Shown here piece by piece: positions 1-6,558 of a DNA stretch of 12,346 nucleotides (position 1 is its first letter; every line of letters begins with the position of its first letter). The notes beneath the pieces are model-generated. The model worked only from the letters and a program-made list of their open reading frames with translations, was not told the DNA's origin and ran no database searches. Position numbers and translations under genes: made by a program. Where the stretch lies: positions 1 through 12,346 of the forward strand of contig CAYGWP010000418.1 in assembly GCA_964353455.1 (NCBI GenBank), in the 5' to 3' direction. The stretch is from CAYGWP01 sp964353455 (GTDB lineage Bacteria; Planctomycetota; Phycisphaerae; FEN-1346).

Positions 1-2
1 CC

Positions 3-242
3 ATGAAGTTCTACTCCTTTCAGGTGGTGATCGAGAAAGAGCCCGAGGACGAGGGCTACATGGCTTACAGCCCTACGCTGCCCGGCTGTTTCAGCAACGG
101 CCGCACTATCGAGGAAGCCAAACGCAACATCCGCCAGGCCATCGAGCAGCACCTGGCCTCATTGCTCGCCCATTCGCAGGCCGTGCCGCAGGCCGAGAAC
201 CTTGTACACGTCGAGGAACTCACCGTCGGGATGCCCGAATGA
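3..242 (+). CDS. hicB: HicB-family antitoxin
   Basis: This 79-residue protein is predicted to be the antitoxin of a type II HicAB toxin-antitoxin pair; family members bind and neutralise the HicA mRNA interferase. The sequence has the partial RNase-H-like HicB fold: a first strand at residues 3-11 (FYSFQVVIE), the hallmark segment YMAYSPTLPGCFSNGRTIEEA at about residues 19-39 and a helix with AIEQHLASLL at 46-55. The conserved P-x-L-P-G-C turn is present. There is no added DNA-binding domain after the HicB core, so this is the short form. The start is the ATG two bases into the window, so its Shine-Dalgarno site and promoter are outside. The stop overlaps the next start codon (ATGA, 239-242), the usual sign of translational coupling to hicA. 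The gene order hicB-hicA is the reverse of the E. coli order but common elsewhere. Family assignment is firm; activity is unknown because the partner looks broken. Confidence 0.9.
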   Translation: MKFYSFQVVIEKEPEDEGYMAYSPTLPGCFSNGRTIEEAKRNIRQAIEQHLASLLAHSQAVPQAENLVHVEELTVGMPE

Positions 243-403
243 CGCGCATGCCTCAGGTGACGGCACGCGAACTGGTTCGATTCCTAAAGGCGCGAGGCTT
301 CGTAGAGGACCGGCATAGTCCTGTTCCTCGAAACGCAGTCTCGCTCACGGTTTGGGCAGGGCTGCGGCGGCGGAGTAGGCCGCTTCGCCCATCGTGTCGG
401 TAG
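239..403 (+). pseudogene. hicA: Truncated hicA toxin remnant
   Basis: The frame opens at the ATG overlapping the hicB stop. Its first 26 or so residues (MTRMPQVTARELVRFLKARG, then FVEDRH) match the N-terminal helix and turn of HicA, a double-stranded-RNA-binding-like mRNA interferase of roughly 60-80 residues. HicA proteins continue with a G-S-H-x-x-x segment carrying the catalytic histidine, then strands ending in a V-P-x-H motif. Here the frame reads SPVPRNAVSLTVWAG and neither G-S-H nor V-P-x-H appears. The piece RNAVSLTV faintly resembles the later HicA strand, which could mean a small internal deletion, but this is weak. The open frame runs to a TAG at 401-403 and overlaps the end of the convergent gene (stop at 345-347), so the real remnant probably ends near 317-344. 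Inference: the toxin was cut by a deletion or rearrangement and is inactive. An alternative is a frameshifted, poorly recognised HicA. Confidence 0.7.
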
Positions 404-2012
404 GGCCGGTGAAACCCGGACCGCCGGCGGCAACGTATCCGCCGCTCGACCCGGTTGAATCCGGACTCACCCAGAAGGCGTAAAGCGACCCGCTCCGGAG
501 GTGGAATCGGAACCGCACCGGTTTTCCTGCGACCGCGGCGAGGTCGTCGGCCCCCGCCCAGGTGACGGCGGCCAGGGTCCGGTCGGCCCGCACGGCGCTG
601 CACCGGCTGCGCGAGAACGGTTCGACAACGCGGCCGTCGGCGTCGAGGACCTCTGCCGCAAGTTCCCCCTGGCCGGCATCCACGTTGACGAAGAGCCGCC
701 GCCCGGCGAACGTCACCGGCCGCGTCGTCAGCGTGCCGCCGGCCGGACCGGCGTCCATCGAGGCGAATCCGTCGCGCCGAAGGATGGCCACGCCGGTCGA
801 GGCGGCGCCGTCCCAGAACTGGTCGCAGAGCGCCCGGCCGCTATGGTAGAAGTAGAGTCTATCGCCGACGACGAGGCACCCGCCGCCCGCCGACTGGATG
901 TTCCCCCAGTTCCACGCCCCCTCCTTCTCGGCGGCGCCGATGAACGGCCGCCGGTCGGGGCGATACCAGTGAAACCCATCGCGGCTGAAGCCCACGAGGA
1001 CCTCGTTACGCTTGTGGATGCCCAAGCGGTTACACTCGCCGTTTTCCGGCCCCTCCCAGACGCTGAAGAGGCCGATCATGAGGCTCTCGTACGGCGCGGC
1101 GTCAAGGTTGTAGAGTTGCGGCTGGATGTCCTTGTACTTCGGGTTCGGGTTGTGCGGGTCGAGGTTGTCGGAGGAGGTCCAGAAGACCTTCTCGGCGTCG
1201 GTCCACGCGGCCCCGGCGACGGCGTCGGCGTGCTCTCGGTAGGCGCGGTCGCGGCCGCGCGGCCCGCTCGTCCGGATGCTGTACACCCACCGCTGGCGGA
1301 ACGGATTGTAGAAGACAGTGCTGCGGTCGCCGACGGGCGAACTCATGGCAACGGCCTCGGACCACCGGATGCCGTCGGGCGAGCACCGCACAGCCAGTCG
1401 CCATCCGCCTTCGGCCCGCGTGGCGGTGAACATCTTCCAGCGGCGCGCGGGGTCTTTCTCGCGGTGGTCGAGCCACACGGTCGATGAATCGCGCTGCATG
1501 CGGACCACGAGGTTGGTGCCCTTCTCGACGACGTCGAGCGGCGGCTTCTCCCAGCGGATGCCGTCGCGCGACGTGGCGTATGCCGTGCCGACAAAAATCC
1601 CCGCCATGTACCACATCTTGAATAGGCGGTCGGCCGGGTCGTACCACACGCCGTCGCTGAAGACGGCGGCGAACGGCGCCTTTGCGGCCTTCTCCCACGG
1701 CTGGTCAACGCGGACGACAGGGTTGGCGACATGCTCCTCGGGCCGGTGGAACGTCCGCGCGAGGTCGGTCCGCTCGATCAGGAAATCATCGACGAAGAGT
1801 TGTCGGCCGACATCTATCGGAATGGTCGCCGGCGGCTGTTCCAGGTACGGAACCCGCATCGGTTCGCCGGTGGGCGGGCCGTATCGCGGCGGCCAGACGG
1901 CCGGAAGCCGGATACCGTTATAGAGGATTTCGCCGGACGCCGGGCCATCCGCCGCAGGGGCCGCGCCTGGCACGGCGGCGAAGATCAGGCTCACCAGCAG
2001 GATTGCGCGCAT
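345..2012 (-). CDS. Secreted beta-propeller protein, glycosidase-like (GH32/GH43-type)
   Basis: This 555-residue protein is predicted to be exported: residues 1-20 form a signal peptide (MRAILLVSLIFAAVPGAAPA) with a cleavage site near residue 20. It resembles secreted planctomycete and verrucomicrobial proteins with a five-bladed propeller related to GH32/GH43 glycosidases. Visible features are the segment LFVDDFLIE near residues 72-80, blade-like strands such as VWYDPADRLFKMWYMAG (122-138), and three copies of S-x-D-G-x-x-W at 148-154, 211-217 and 343-349. Residues from about 420 to 530 look like a C-terminal beta-sandwich, as in GH32 enzymes. I could not assign catalytic acids with confidence, so carbohydrate cleavage is a guess and binding alone is possible. 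The start is supported by GAGGG seven bases upstream. It is the last gene of the leftward cluster, 94 bp after its neighbour, across a double hairpin. Its end runs into the hicA remnant and no terminator is seen. Confidence 0.75.
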   Translation of the reverse strand: MRAILLVSLIFAAVPGAAPAADGPASGEILYNGIRLPAVWPPRYGPPTGEPMRVPYLEQPPATIPIDVGRQLFVDDFLIERTDLARTFHRPEEHVANPVVRVDQPWEKAAKAPFAAVFSDGVWYDPADRLFKMWYMAGIFVGTAYATSRDGIRWEKPPLDVVEKGTNLVVRMQRDSSTVWLDHREKDPARRWKMFTATRAEGGWRLAVRCSPDGIRWSEAVAMSSPVGDRSTVFYNPFRQRWVYSIRTSGPRGRDRAYREHADAVAGAAWTDAEKVFWTSSDNLDPHNPNPKYKDIQPQLYNLDAAPYESLMIGLFSVWEGPENGECNRLGIHKRNEVLVGFSRDGFHWYRPDRRPFIGAAEKEGAWNWGNIQSAGGGCLVVGDRLYFYHSGRALCDQFWDGAASTGVAILRRDGFASMDAGPAGGTLTTRPVTFAGRRLFVNVDAGQGELAAEVLDADGRVVEPFSRSRCSAVRADRTLAAVTWAGADDLAAVAGKPVRFRFHLRSGSLYAFWVSPDSTGSSGGYVAAGGPGFTGPTDTMGEAAYSAAAALPKP

Positions 2013-2046
2013 GGTTCAACCCTCGCAGCGCTGCTCGCGTTCCTTC

Positions 2047-2090
2047 CGCGGCGGGTCGGGAGACCCGCCGCGCTCGGTCCTGGCCGAGCG
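2047..2090. repeat. Double hairpin between two leftward genes
   Basis: Two adjacent inverted repeats fill the 94-bp gap between the beta-propeller gene and the zincin-like gene. The first has 11-bp arms CGCGGCGGGTC (2047-2057) and GACCCGCCGCG (2062-2072) around GGGA. The second has 7-bp arms CGCTCGG (2071-2077) and CCGAGCG (2084-2090) around a 6-nt loop; it shares two bases with the first, so the two compete or stack. No T-run follows on the minus strand, so a factor-independent terminator is unlikely. It may be a REP-like dispersed palindrome or an mRNA-processing or stabilising structure. Confidence 0.7.
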
Positions 2091-2106
2091 ACACCAGACT
2101 GGCGAA

Positions 2107-3381
2107 TCACGGCTCGGCCTTCGGCGGCGACGGCGCTTTCGGCATCTTGAAGTCCAGGCCGTCCACGAAAGAGAGCCAGTCGGCCTGGAACTCCGCCAGC
2201 GGCTTAGAGTAGGTCTTCTCGATGGCCTTGACGCCGGTCGGGTCGGACTTCCAATCCTCGCAATACTGGTTGTACCACTTGGCCAGGATGCCCTTCTCCT
2301 GGAGAAACAGCATGACGTACCGGACCTCGGCGTAGGCCAGCGGGACCTGCCGCTGATCGGCGAAGTACTTGTTGCTGTCGGCCATCAGGTCGGCCAGCGG
2401 AATGATCGCCTTGCGGCCGGCGGCCTGCTTCAGGATCGGCAGCCGCCAGTTGACCATGCCCACGATGCGGCCGTTCCTGATGCCGCTCTGTTCGCAGAGC
2501 GTGCCGAAGCCTTCGATGATCCATATCGGATGCTGCTGGCCGCGCCGCTCCATGTCGGCGAAGTGGAGGGCCTGGGCGTACTCGTGGGCCATCGTGCCGG
2601 GGCCGGTGGCCAGGTTGATGATCATCGTCCGGTTCTGCGGATTGTAGGCGCCGGCGATGCCTGGGCGGCCTATCATCTTGGCGAACTCGGCCGGGTTGGC
2701 GGGGATCAGCAGGCCGATGTAAATCTGCGGCTTCTCGGGAAAGAAGTCCTGCTTGAGCGCATCGGCGATGCCGTGAAGCATCAGCAGGACCTTGCCGCGG
2801 ACGTCGTCGGGAAGGTCGCTGCACACGATCAGGCGATACGGATCGTCCTTCTCGACGTTGAACTTCTCACCGAGTTGCTTCCTGTAGATGGCCACGCGCC
2901 TGTCGGCGTTCGCCTTGAGGTAGTCCTCCCTCTTGTCCATCAGGGACTTGAAGCCGTCTTCATTGCGGACAAGATCAAGGGCCGGCTCGTGGTCAATGAG
3001 GTGAAAGAAGACAAACCCCTGCTCGAAGGCCTGCTTGAGGGACGCCAGCGTCTCGGCCTTCTTGCCGAGCCTGGCGTAGGCGCAGGCCGTGCGGAACGAT
3101 GCGCGGTCGCGGCCGGACCAATCCTGGGGCAACTCGGCGTACTTGGCGACGGCCTCCTGCCACTTGCCGTCGCGGTAGAGTTGCTCGGCCTGCTGCCAGA
3201 CATTGGCGGCGGAGGGGGCCTTGGGCTCCTCTGCCGCCGGGGCTTGGCCGTCGGATTTCGGCGGCTCGGCGGGGAGGGCAGCCGACGCGGCCGCCGCAAG
3301 CACTACCGCCACGGCGAAAAGAAAAGGGTCCAGGACCCTTAACGCCTTTAGGGGTACTGGACCCTTTTCTTTTCCGAACAT
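2107..3381 (-). CDS. Exported TPR protein with a gluzincin-like domain lacking one zinc ligand
   Basis: This 424-residue protein has an N-terminal export signal (charged residues 4-15, hydrophobic run about 20-36), a low-complexity Ala/Pro linker (37-58), a TPR-like helical region at about 59-140 (ANVWQQAEQLYRDGKWQEAV onward) and a C-terminal peptidase-like domain at about 160-410. The latter resembles the Peptidase-MA/DUF1570-like gluzincins common in planctomycetes: MAHEYAQALHFADMERR at 264-280, then HPIWIIEGFGTLCE at 284-297. Gluzincins coordinate zinc through HExxH and a downstream Glu. Here His266, Glu267 and a candidate Glu290 are present, but the second His is Gln270 (codon CAG, one base from CAC). 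The protein may therefore be a non-catalytic relative, unless His273 substitutes. AGGAGG lies seven bases before the chosen ATG, which makes the palindrome at 3316-3374 coding (residues 3-22). It follows the upstream PDZ gene by 22 bp, suggesting one operon. Confidence 0.8.
   Translation of the reverse strand: MFGKEKGPVPLKALRVLDPFLFAVAVVLAAAASAALPAEPPKSDGQAPAAEEPKAPSAANVWQQAEQLYRDGKWQEAVAKYAELPQDWSGRDRASFRTACAYARLGKKAETLASLKQAFEQGFVFFHLIDHEPALDLVRNEDGFKSLMDKREDYLKANADRRVAIYRKQLGEKFNVEKDDPYRLIVCSDLPDDVRGKVLLMLHGIADALKQDFFPEKPQIYIGLLIPANPAEFAKMIGRPGIAGAYNPQNRTMIINLATGPGTMAHEYAQALHFADMERRGQQHPIWIIEGFGTLCEQSGIRNGRIVGMVNWRLPILKQAAGRKAIIPLADLMADSNKYFADQRQVPLAYAEVRYVMLFLQEKGILAKWYNQYCEDWKSDPTGVKAIEKTYSKPLAEFQADWLSFVDGLDFKMPKAPSPPKAEP
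3316..3374. repeat. Palindromic element inside the 5' end of the zincin-like gene
   Basis: Perfect 18-bp arms GAAAAGAAAAGGGTCCAG (3316-3333) and CTGGACCCTTTTCTTTTC (3357-3374) enclose 23 bases. Inside, after one mismatch, ACCC (3335-3338) pairs with GGGT (3352-3355) and TAA (3340-3342) with TTA (3348-3350). In either direction the stem is followed by a T-rich tail (CCCTTTTCTTTTC), so it resembles a bidirectional intrinsic terminator. It nevertheless lies in frame, 7 nt into the gene, and encodes residues 3-22, which form much of the signal peptide. Confidence 0.85.
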
Positions 3382-3388
3382 CGCTCGG

Positions 3389-3394
3389 CCTCCT
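3389..3394 (-). promoter_or_regulatory. Shine-Dalgarno site of the zincin-like gene
   Basis: The minus strand reads AGGAGG, seven bases before the ATG at 3381. This strong site decides that translation starts upstream of the palindrome and that the palindrome is coding, rather than at the downstream GTG codons that follow it. Confidence 0.75.
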
Positions 3395-3403
3395 CGCTGC
3401 CGG

Positions 3404-4864
3404 TCACGGCGACGGTGATCCGGGTGTCGGAGGTTTCACTTCTTCGGCGCCGGCAGGTTTCGGGCCCGGCGTTTCGGTCTTGGGTTTTTCGGGGGCGTCC
3501 CAACGGCACTCGATGCGGACCAACTGGGTCTCTTTCTTGCCGCGAAGGACAAAGAGGACGATCTCCTTCGGCTTCTTCTTGGCTTCTTCGTCGAAGGCCT
3601 TTCGGAAGTCGGCCAAGGTCTTGACCTCGCGGTCCTGGACCTTCTTGACGACGTCGTTGACCTGAAGTCCGCCGTCCTGCGCCCAGCCTGCCGGACTGAG
3701 GAACGCCACGACCACGCCTGTCTCCGTTGCGGGGAGTTCCCGCAGGATGCGGTCGCCCAGAACCATCTCTCGGACCGTGAGGCCCACGGGGGTGTTCTTA
3801 TAGCGTTCGGCCTCGGCGGCGGTCTTCGGTTCCGAACTCAGCGCGACCTTGATTTTTTCGGTCTTGCCGCCGCGCCAGATTTCCAGGGTGACGGTGTCGC
3901 CGACCTTCCGCTCCTTCAGGTCGGTTGAGAAGTTCTCGACGAGTTGCCCCTCGGTGCCCTTGAGGTCCTTTCCGTCGATCGAGAGGATGACGTCCTCGGC
4001 CTTGATTCCGACCTTCTCGGCGGGGCTTTTCTCGATGACCTGTCCGACCACGACGCCGCGGCGGTCGCCGAGTTTGAAGTACTCCGCCAGGTCCTTGGTG
4101 ACGGGCGTCAGGGTCTGGACCCCCAGCCAGGGCCGCCGCACGAGCGCCCCGCCCTTAGGCGGGTCCTTGACCCGCGCGAGGAACCTCTCGGCGGGCCAGA
4201 CCACCTCCGCCAGGCCCCAGTTCGGCCGCGCGTTCGTCCCGCGGTTCAGCCGCACGTACCCGACGACGCCGGCCACCTTGCCGTCGAGCGTAACGACCGG
4301 CGCGCCGGGCGATCCGAGCGTGTCGGTCGTAACGTACACGACGACCGGCTGGTCCAGCCGCGCGCCCACGCGGGCCAGGTGCGTCACCCGCTCGTAGCGG
4401 TCCGGCTCGCCGAGGCTGGAAAGCGAAATGATCGGGTCGCCGACCTGGAGTTTCAGGCCCTCCTCGAACTTCAGCGCCGTCAGCACGGGTGCGGCCGGGT
4501 CGGTGATCCGGGCAAAGGCCGCCTGGGCCTGGTCGTCCTTGCCGAGGTAGTCGGCGGCGTAGGTCTGGAGGTCGTCGCCCTTCGGGATGATGACCTTGAA
4601 ATCGTGCAACTGGCTGGTGGCGAACTGGGCCGGGATGGCAGCGCTGGAGAACATCACCAGGCCCTTCGGCCCGACGACGGTGCCGAACATGCGGACGTCG
4701 GCCCGCGCGCCGTCGTCGCGCTCCACGAAGTATGTGACCACGACGGTCGATGGGAGGACATCTTCGCGGACCTTGCGGATCGCATCGGCGATCGGGTCGG
4801 CCCGAAGTGCGGGGGCGGCGAGCAGCACGGCAAGGGCGATGAGCCACAAGGTGCGAATGCGCAT
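3404..4864 (-). CDS. Exported HtrA-like pseudoprotease with two PDZ domains
   Basis: This 486-residue protein has a signal peptide (residues 1-22, ending A-L-R-A), a trypsin-like domain at about 25-235, PDZ domains at about 245-345 and 360-450, and a Pro/Glu/Lys-rich tail (457-486). The layout is that of DegP/HtrA periplasmic proteases, but the catalytic residues are missing. Where HtrA has T-N-x-H-V this protein has MFSSAAIPAQ (71-80). The Asp of the T-D-L-A-V segment aligns with the region DQAQAAFARI (111-120) and is not conserved. The Ser of G-N-S-G-G-P becomes Pro186 in GSPGAP (184-189). The PDZ ligand-binding motif survives as PWLGVQ (245-250). It is probably a non-catalytic partner, perhaps binding substrates or regulating the active HtrA encoded just upstream. 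The start was moved 27 codons inside the longest frame to the ATG with AAGGAG seven bases upstream; the longer version would translate a palindromic repeat and lacks a signal peptide at its start. Confidence 0.85.
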   Translation of the reverse strand: MRIRTLWLIALAVLLAAPALRADPIADAIRKVREDVLPSTVVVTYFVERDDGARADVRMFGTVVGPKGLVMFSSAAIPAQFATSQLHDFKVIIPKGDDLQTYAADYLGKDDQAQAAFARITDPAAPVLTALKFEEGLKLQVGDPIISLSSLGEPDRYERVTHLARVGARLDQPVVVYVTTDTLGSPGAPVVTLDGKVAGVVGYVRLNRGTNARPNWGLAEVVWPAERFLARVKDPPKGGALVRRPWLGVQTLTPVTKDLAEYFKLGDRRGVVVGQVIEKSPAEKVGIKAEDVILSIDGKDLKGTEGQLVENFSTDLKERKVGDTVTLEIWRGGKTEKIKVALSSEPKTAAEAERYKNTPVGLTVREMVLGDRILRELPATETGVVVAFLSPAGWAQDGGLQVNDVVKKVQDREVKTLADFRKAFDEEAKKKPKEIVLFVLRGKKETQLVRIECRWDAPEKPKTETPGPKPAGAEEVKPPTPGSPSP

Positions 4865-4871
4865 AGGAACT

Positions 4872-4877
4872 CTCCTT
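4872..4877 (-). promoter_or_regulatory. Shine-Dalgarno site fixing the start of the PDZ pseudoprotease
   Basis: The minus strand reads AAGGAG, seven bases before the ATG at 4864. It places the start directly before a good signal peptide and excludes the in-frame upstream ATG at 4945, which would lie inside the 24-bp palindrome. Confidence 0.75.
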
Positions 4878-4881
4878 CGAG

Positions 4882-4961
4882 CCGCGACCGTAAGGTCGCG
4901 GGTATGTTCGCGCGTCGGCCGGGCATGCGCCGCACGCAGCGGCACGGCATGCCGTGCCGCT
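4882..4961. repeat. Two palindromes between the HtrA and pseudoprotease genes
   Basis: The gap holds a stem of 8-bp arms CCGCGACC (4882-4889) and GGTCGCGG (4894-4901) around GTAA, then a perfect 24-bp palindrome at 4938-4961 whose half is AGCGGCACGGCA. The large palindrome begins at the stop codon of the upstream HtrA gene (TAG at 4960-4962 on the minus strand). There is no T-run after it in the direction of transcription, so it is not a typical terminator. The paired arrangement is like that of the elements at 2047-2090 and 12261-12322, and suggests dispersed REP-like DNA. Confidence 0.75.
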
Positions 4962-6480
4962 ATTTTTCGGCCTTCGGGGCCGGTTTTGACTCGTCAGGCG
5001 TCTTGGGCGGTGTCGTATCTTTCGCCGCGGGGGTCTTGCCGTCTTTCGCGGGCGGCGACTTTGCATCTTTCGCCGGCGTGGCAGGCTTCTTCCCCTCCTC
5101 GTAGTCAATCCGCATGACCGTCGGCACAACCGCCAGCCCCCGTCGGACCTTCAGAAGCACCATGGTCTGCTTCTGCCGGACCGACGCATCGTACTCGCGC
5201 TTCAGGTCGCGGACGTTGAGGACGTCCTTGTCGCCGAGCCGCGTTATGACATCGCCCTTTTCGAGGTTCGCCTTCTCGGCGGGCTGCCCGTGCCGCACCC
5301 CGGTCACGTACACCCCCTTGGTGCCCTGGAGATTCTCGCGCTGGGCCAGTCGGTCGGTGATGTCCTGGCCGACGAGGCCCCACTTGGCGAAGTCCTGCTC
5401 CTCGCTGCGGACGGTCGTGAGTTCCTCGGTGGTGATCTCGAAGGAACGGATCTCTCCCGCGCGGCGGACCTTGACCTGGACCTTCGCGCCGACCGGCGTG
5501 TCCGAGATCCGGCGCCTCAGGTCGAACAACTGCTCCGGGTACCGCCCCTCGACCTTCTCTCCGTTGTATTCCTGGAGAATATCCTGGGCCTGAATACCGG
5601 CCTGTGCGGCCGGGCCGTCCGCCTCCACGGCGGAGATGACCGCCCCCTCGGTCTTGCCGACCTCGAAGAACGTCTCCAGGTCCTGTAGCGGCTGGAGCGA
5701 GAGGCCGACGGAACTGCGTGTCACGCGGCCCTTGGCGAGGATCTGCTGGATGACCTCCTTGGCCACGTTTATCGGGACGGCGAATCCGAGGTCGTTTCCG
5801 CCTCCGCCGCGCGTGTTGATGCCGATGACTTCTCCGCGGAAATTCACGAGCGGCCCGCCCGAGTTGCCCGGGTTGATCGCCGCATCAGTCTGGAGCCACG
5901 TGCTGAAGAGTCCGGTCTCCAGCCCGCCGCCGAGGTCCAGGGCGGTGCCCAGAATGCGGTCATGGCAGGAGATGATGCCGTTGGAGATGGACCGCGAGAG
6001 GCCGAACGGGCTGCCGATGGCCAGCACGCCGTCGCCCTCCTCCACCTTCGAGGAATCGCCGAACGCGGCCCACTGGAAGGTTACGCCCTTCTTGCGGACC
6101 TCATCGAGGTCGAGTTGGATGACCGCCAGGTCGGTCCACGGGTCGCCGCCGATGAGTTTCGCCCGGACCCGCTCCTTGTTGTAAAGGATGCACGTGAGTT
6201 CCTGAGCGCGGCCGGCAACGTGATAGTTGGTGAGGATATGGCCCTGGTCGTCGAAGATGACGCCGGACCCGTTGCCGCCGATCCTGCGCCGCTCGCCTGC
6301 GATGAACTCCGACCGCCGCGCATCCACGCGGACCGTCGCCGGATAGACGCGGTCCCGCGCAACCTTCCGGGCCTCCTCCAAACTGATATACGCGGGCACC
6401 GCGCCGCGCTCGGGCCCGCATCCCGCCGCAAACGCGGCCGACACTACGCACAACCCGAAGACACGGAGCAAGTGCTTCAC
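4960..6480 (-). CDS. HtrA/DegP-family serine protease, lipoprotein
   Basis: This 506-residue protein is predicted to be an active envelope serine protease that degrades or holds misfolded exported proteins. Residues 1-21 are a lipoprotein signal with lipobox A-A-G-C (Cys21), so it is probably membrane-anchored rather than free in the periplasm as DegP is. The protease domain (about 35-245) has the full triad: His87 in ILTNYHV, Asp117 in TDLAV and Ser197 in NPGNSGGP. Two PDZ domains follow (about 250-345 and 365-455), the first with VGLSLQPL near its ligand-binding loop. The tail from about 463 is rich in Lys, Pro and Ala. The start codon is GTG, preceded by AAAGGGG; it was chosen because it directly precedes the signal peptide. 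It lies 78 bp after the permease gene and 95 bp before the catalytically dead paralogue-like gene. Family assignment is secure; substrates are unknown. Confidence 0.93.
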   Translation of the reverse strand: MKHLLRVFGLCVVSAAFAAGCGPERGAVPAYISLEEARKVARDRVYPATVRVDARRSEFIAGERRRIGGNGSGVIFDDQGHILTNYHVAGRAQELTCILYNKERVRAKLIGGDPWTDLAVIQLDLDEVRKKGVTFQWAAFGDSSKVEEGDGVLAIGSPFGLSRSISNGIISCHDRILGTALDLGGGLETGLFSTWLQTDAAINPGNSGGPLVNFRGEVIGINTRGGGGNDLGFAVPINVAKEVIQQILAKGRVTRSSVGLSLQPLQDLETFFEVGKTEGAVISAVEADGPAAQAGIQAQDILQEYNGEKVEGRYPEQLFDLRRRISDTPVGAKVQVKVRRAGEIRSFEITTEELTTVRSEEQDFAKWGLVGQDITDRLAQRENLQGTKGVYVTGVRHGQPAEKANLEKGDVITRLGDKDVLNVRDLKREYDASVRQKQTMVLLKVRRGLAVVPTVMRIDYEEGKKPATPAKDAKSPPAKDGKTPAAKDTTPPKTPDESKPAPKAEK

Positions 6481-6511
6481 GGCGGCCCCTTTCGCAAAAT
6501 GAACATGCCGT

Positions 6512-6541
6512 AGTTTACTTCCGGGAGGGGAACCACTGCAA
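6512..6541 (-). promoter_or_regulatory. Possible promoter of the HtrA gene
   Basis: On the minus strand TTGCAG (6541-6536) and TAAACT (6517-6512) are spaced by 18 bases and lie about 30 bp before the GTG start. The match to a sigma-70-type promoter is partial (each hexamer matches only about four bases), so this is a weak call. If real, the HtrA group would be transcribed separately from the upstream permease. Confidence 0.25.
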
Positions 6542-6558
6542 GGATTACCTTTGAGAGG

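Noticed and set aside
501..1487. Long open frame on the plus strand opposite the beta-propeller gene
   Set aside because: It is antisense to a coherent secreted protein, has the Arg/Val/Pro-rich composition of a G+C-rich shadow frame, and shows no domain.
2011..3342. 443-codon open frame on the plus strand opposite the zincin-like gene
   Set aside because: Longer than the real gene but without recognisable motifs; the opposite strand has a TPR region, a peptidase-like domain and a perfect Shine-Dalgarno site.
4938..4969. Intrinsic terminator made of the 24-bp palindrome and the adjacent TATTTTT
   Set aside because: The T-run would serve only plus-strand transcription, and no plus-strand gene ends there; on the minus strand no T-run follows.
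3944..5104. 386-codon plus-strand frame across the two HtrA-type genes
   Set aside because: It spans parts of two clear genes and the palindromes between them and has no family features, so it is a shadow.
3404..6480. Recent tandem duplication of the two HtrA-type genes
   Set aside because: The two proteins share domain order but differ strongly in sequence and in signal type (lipoprotein versus ordinary), so any duplication is old.
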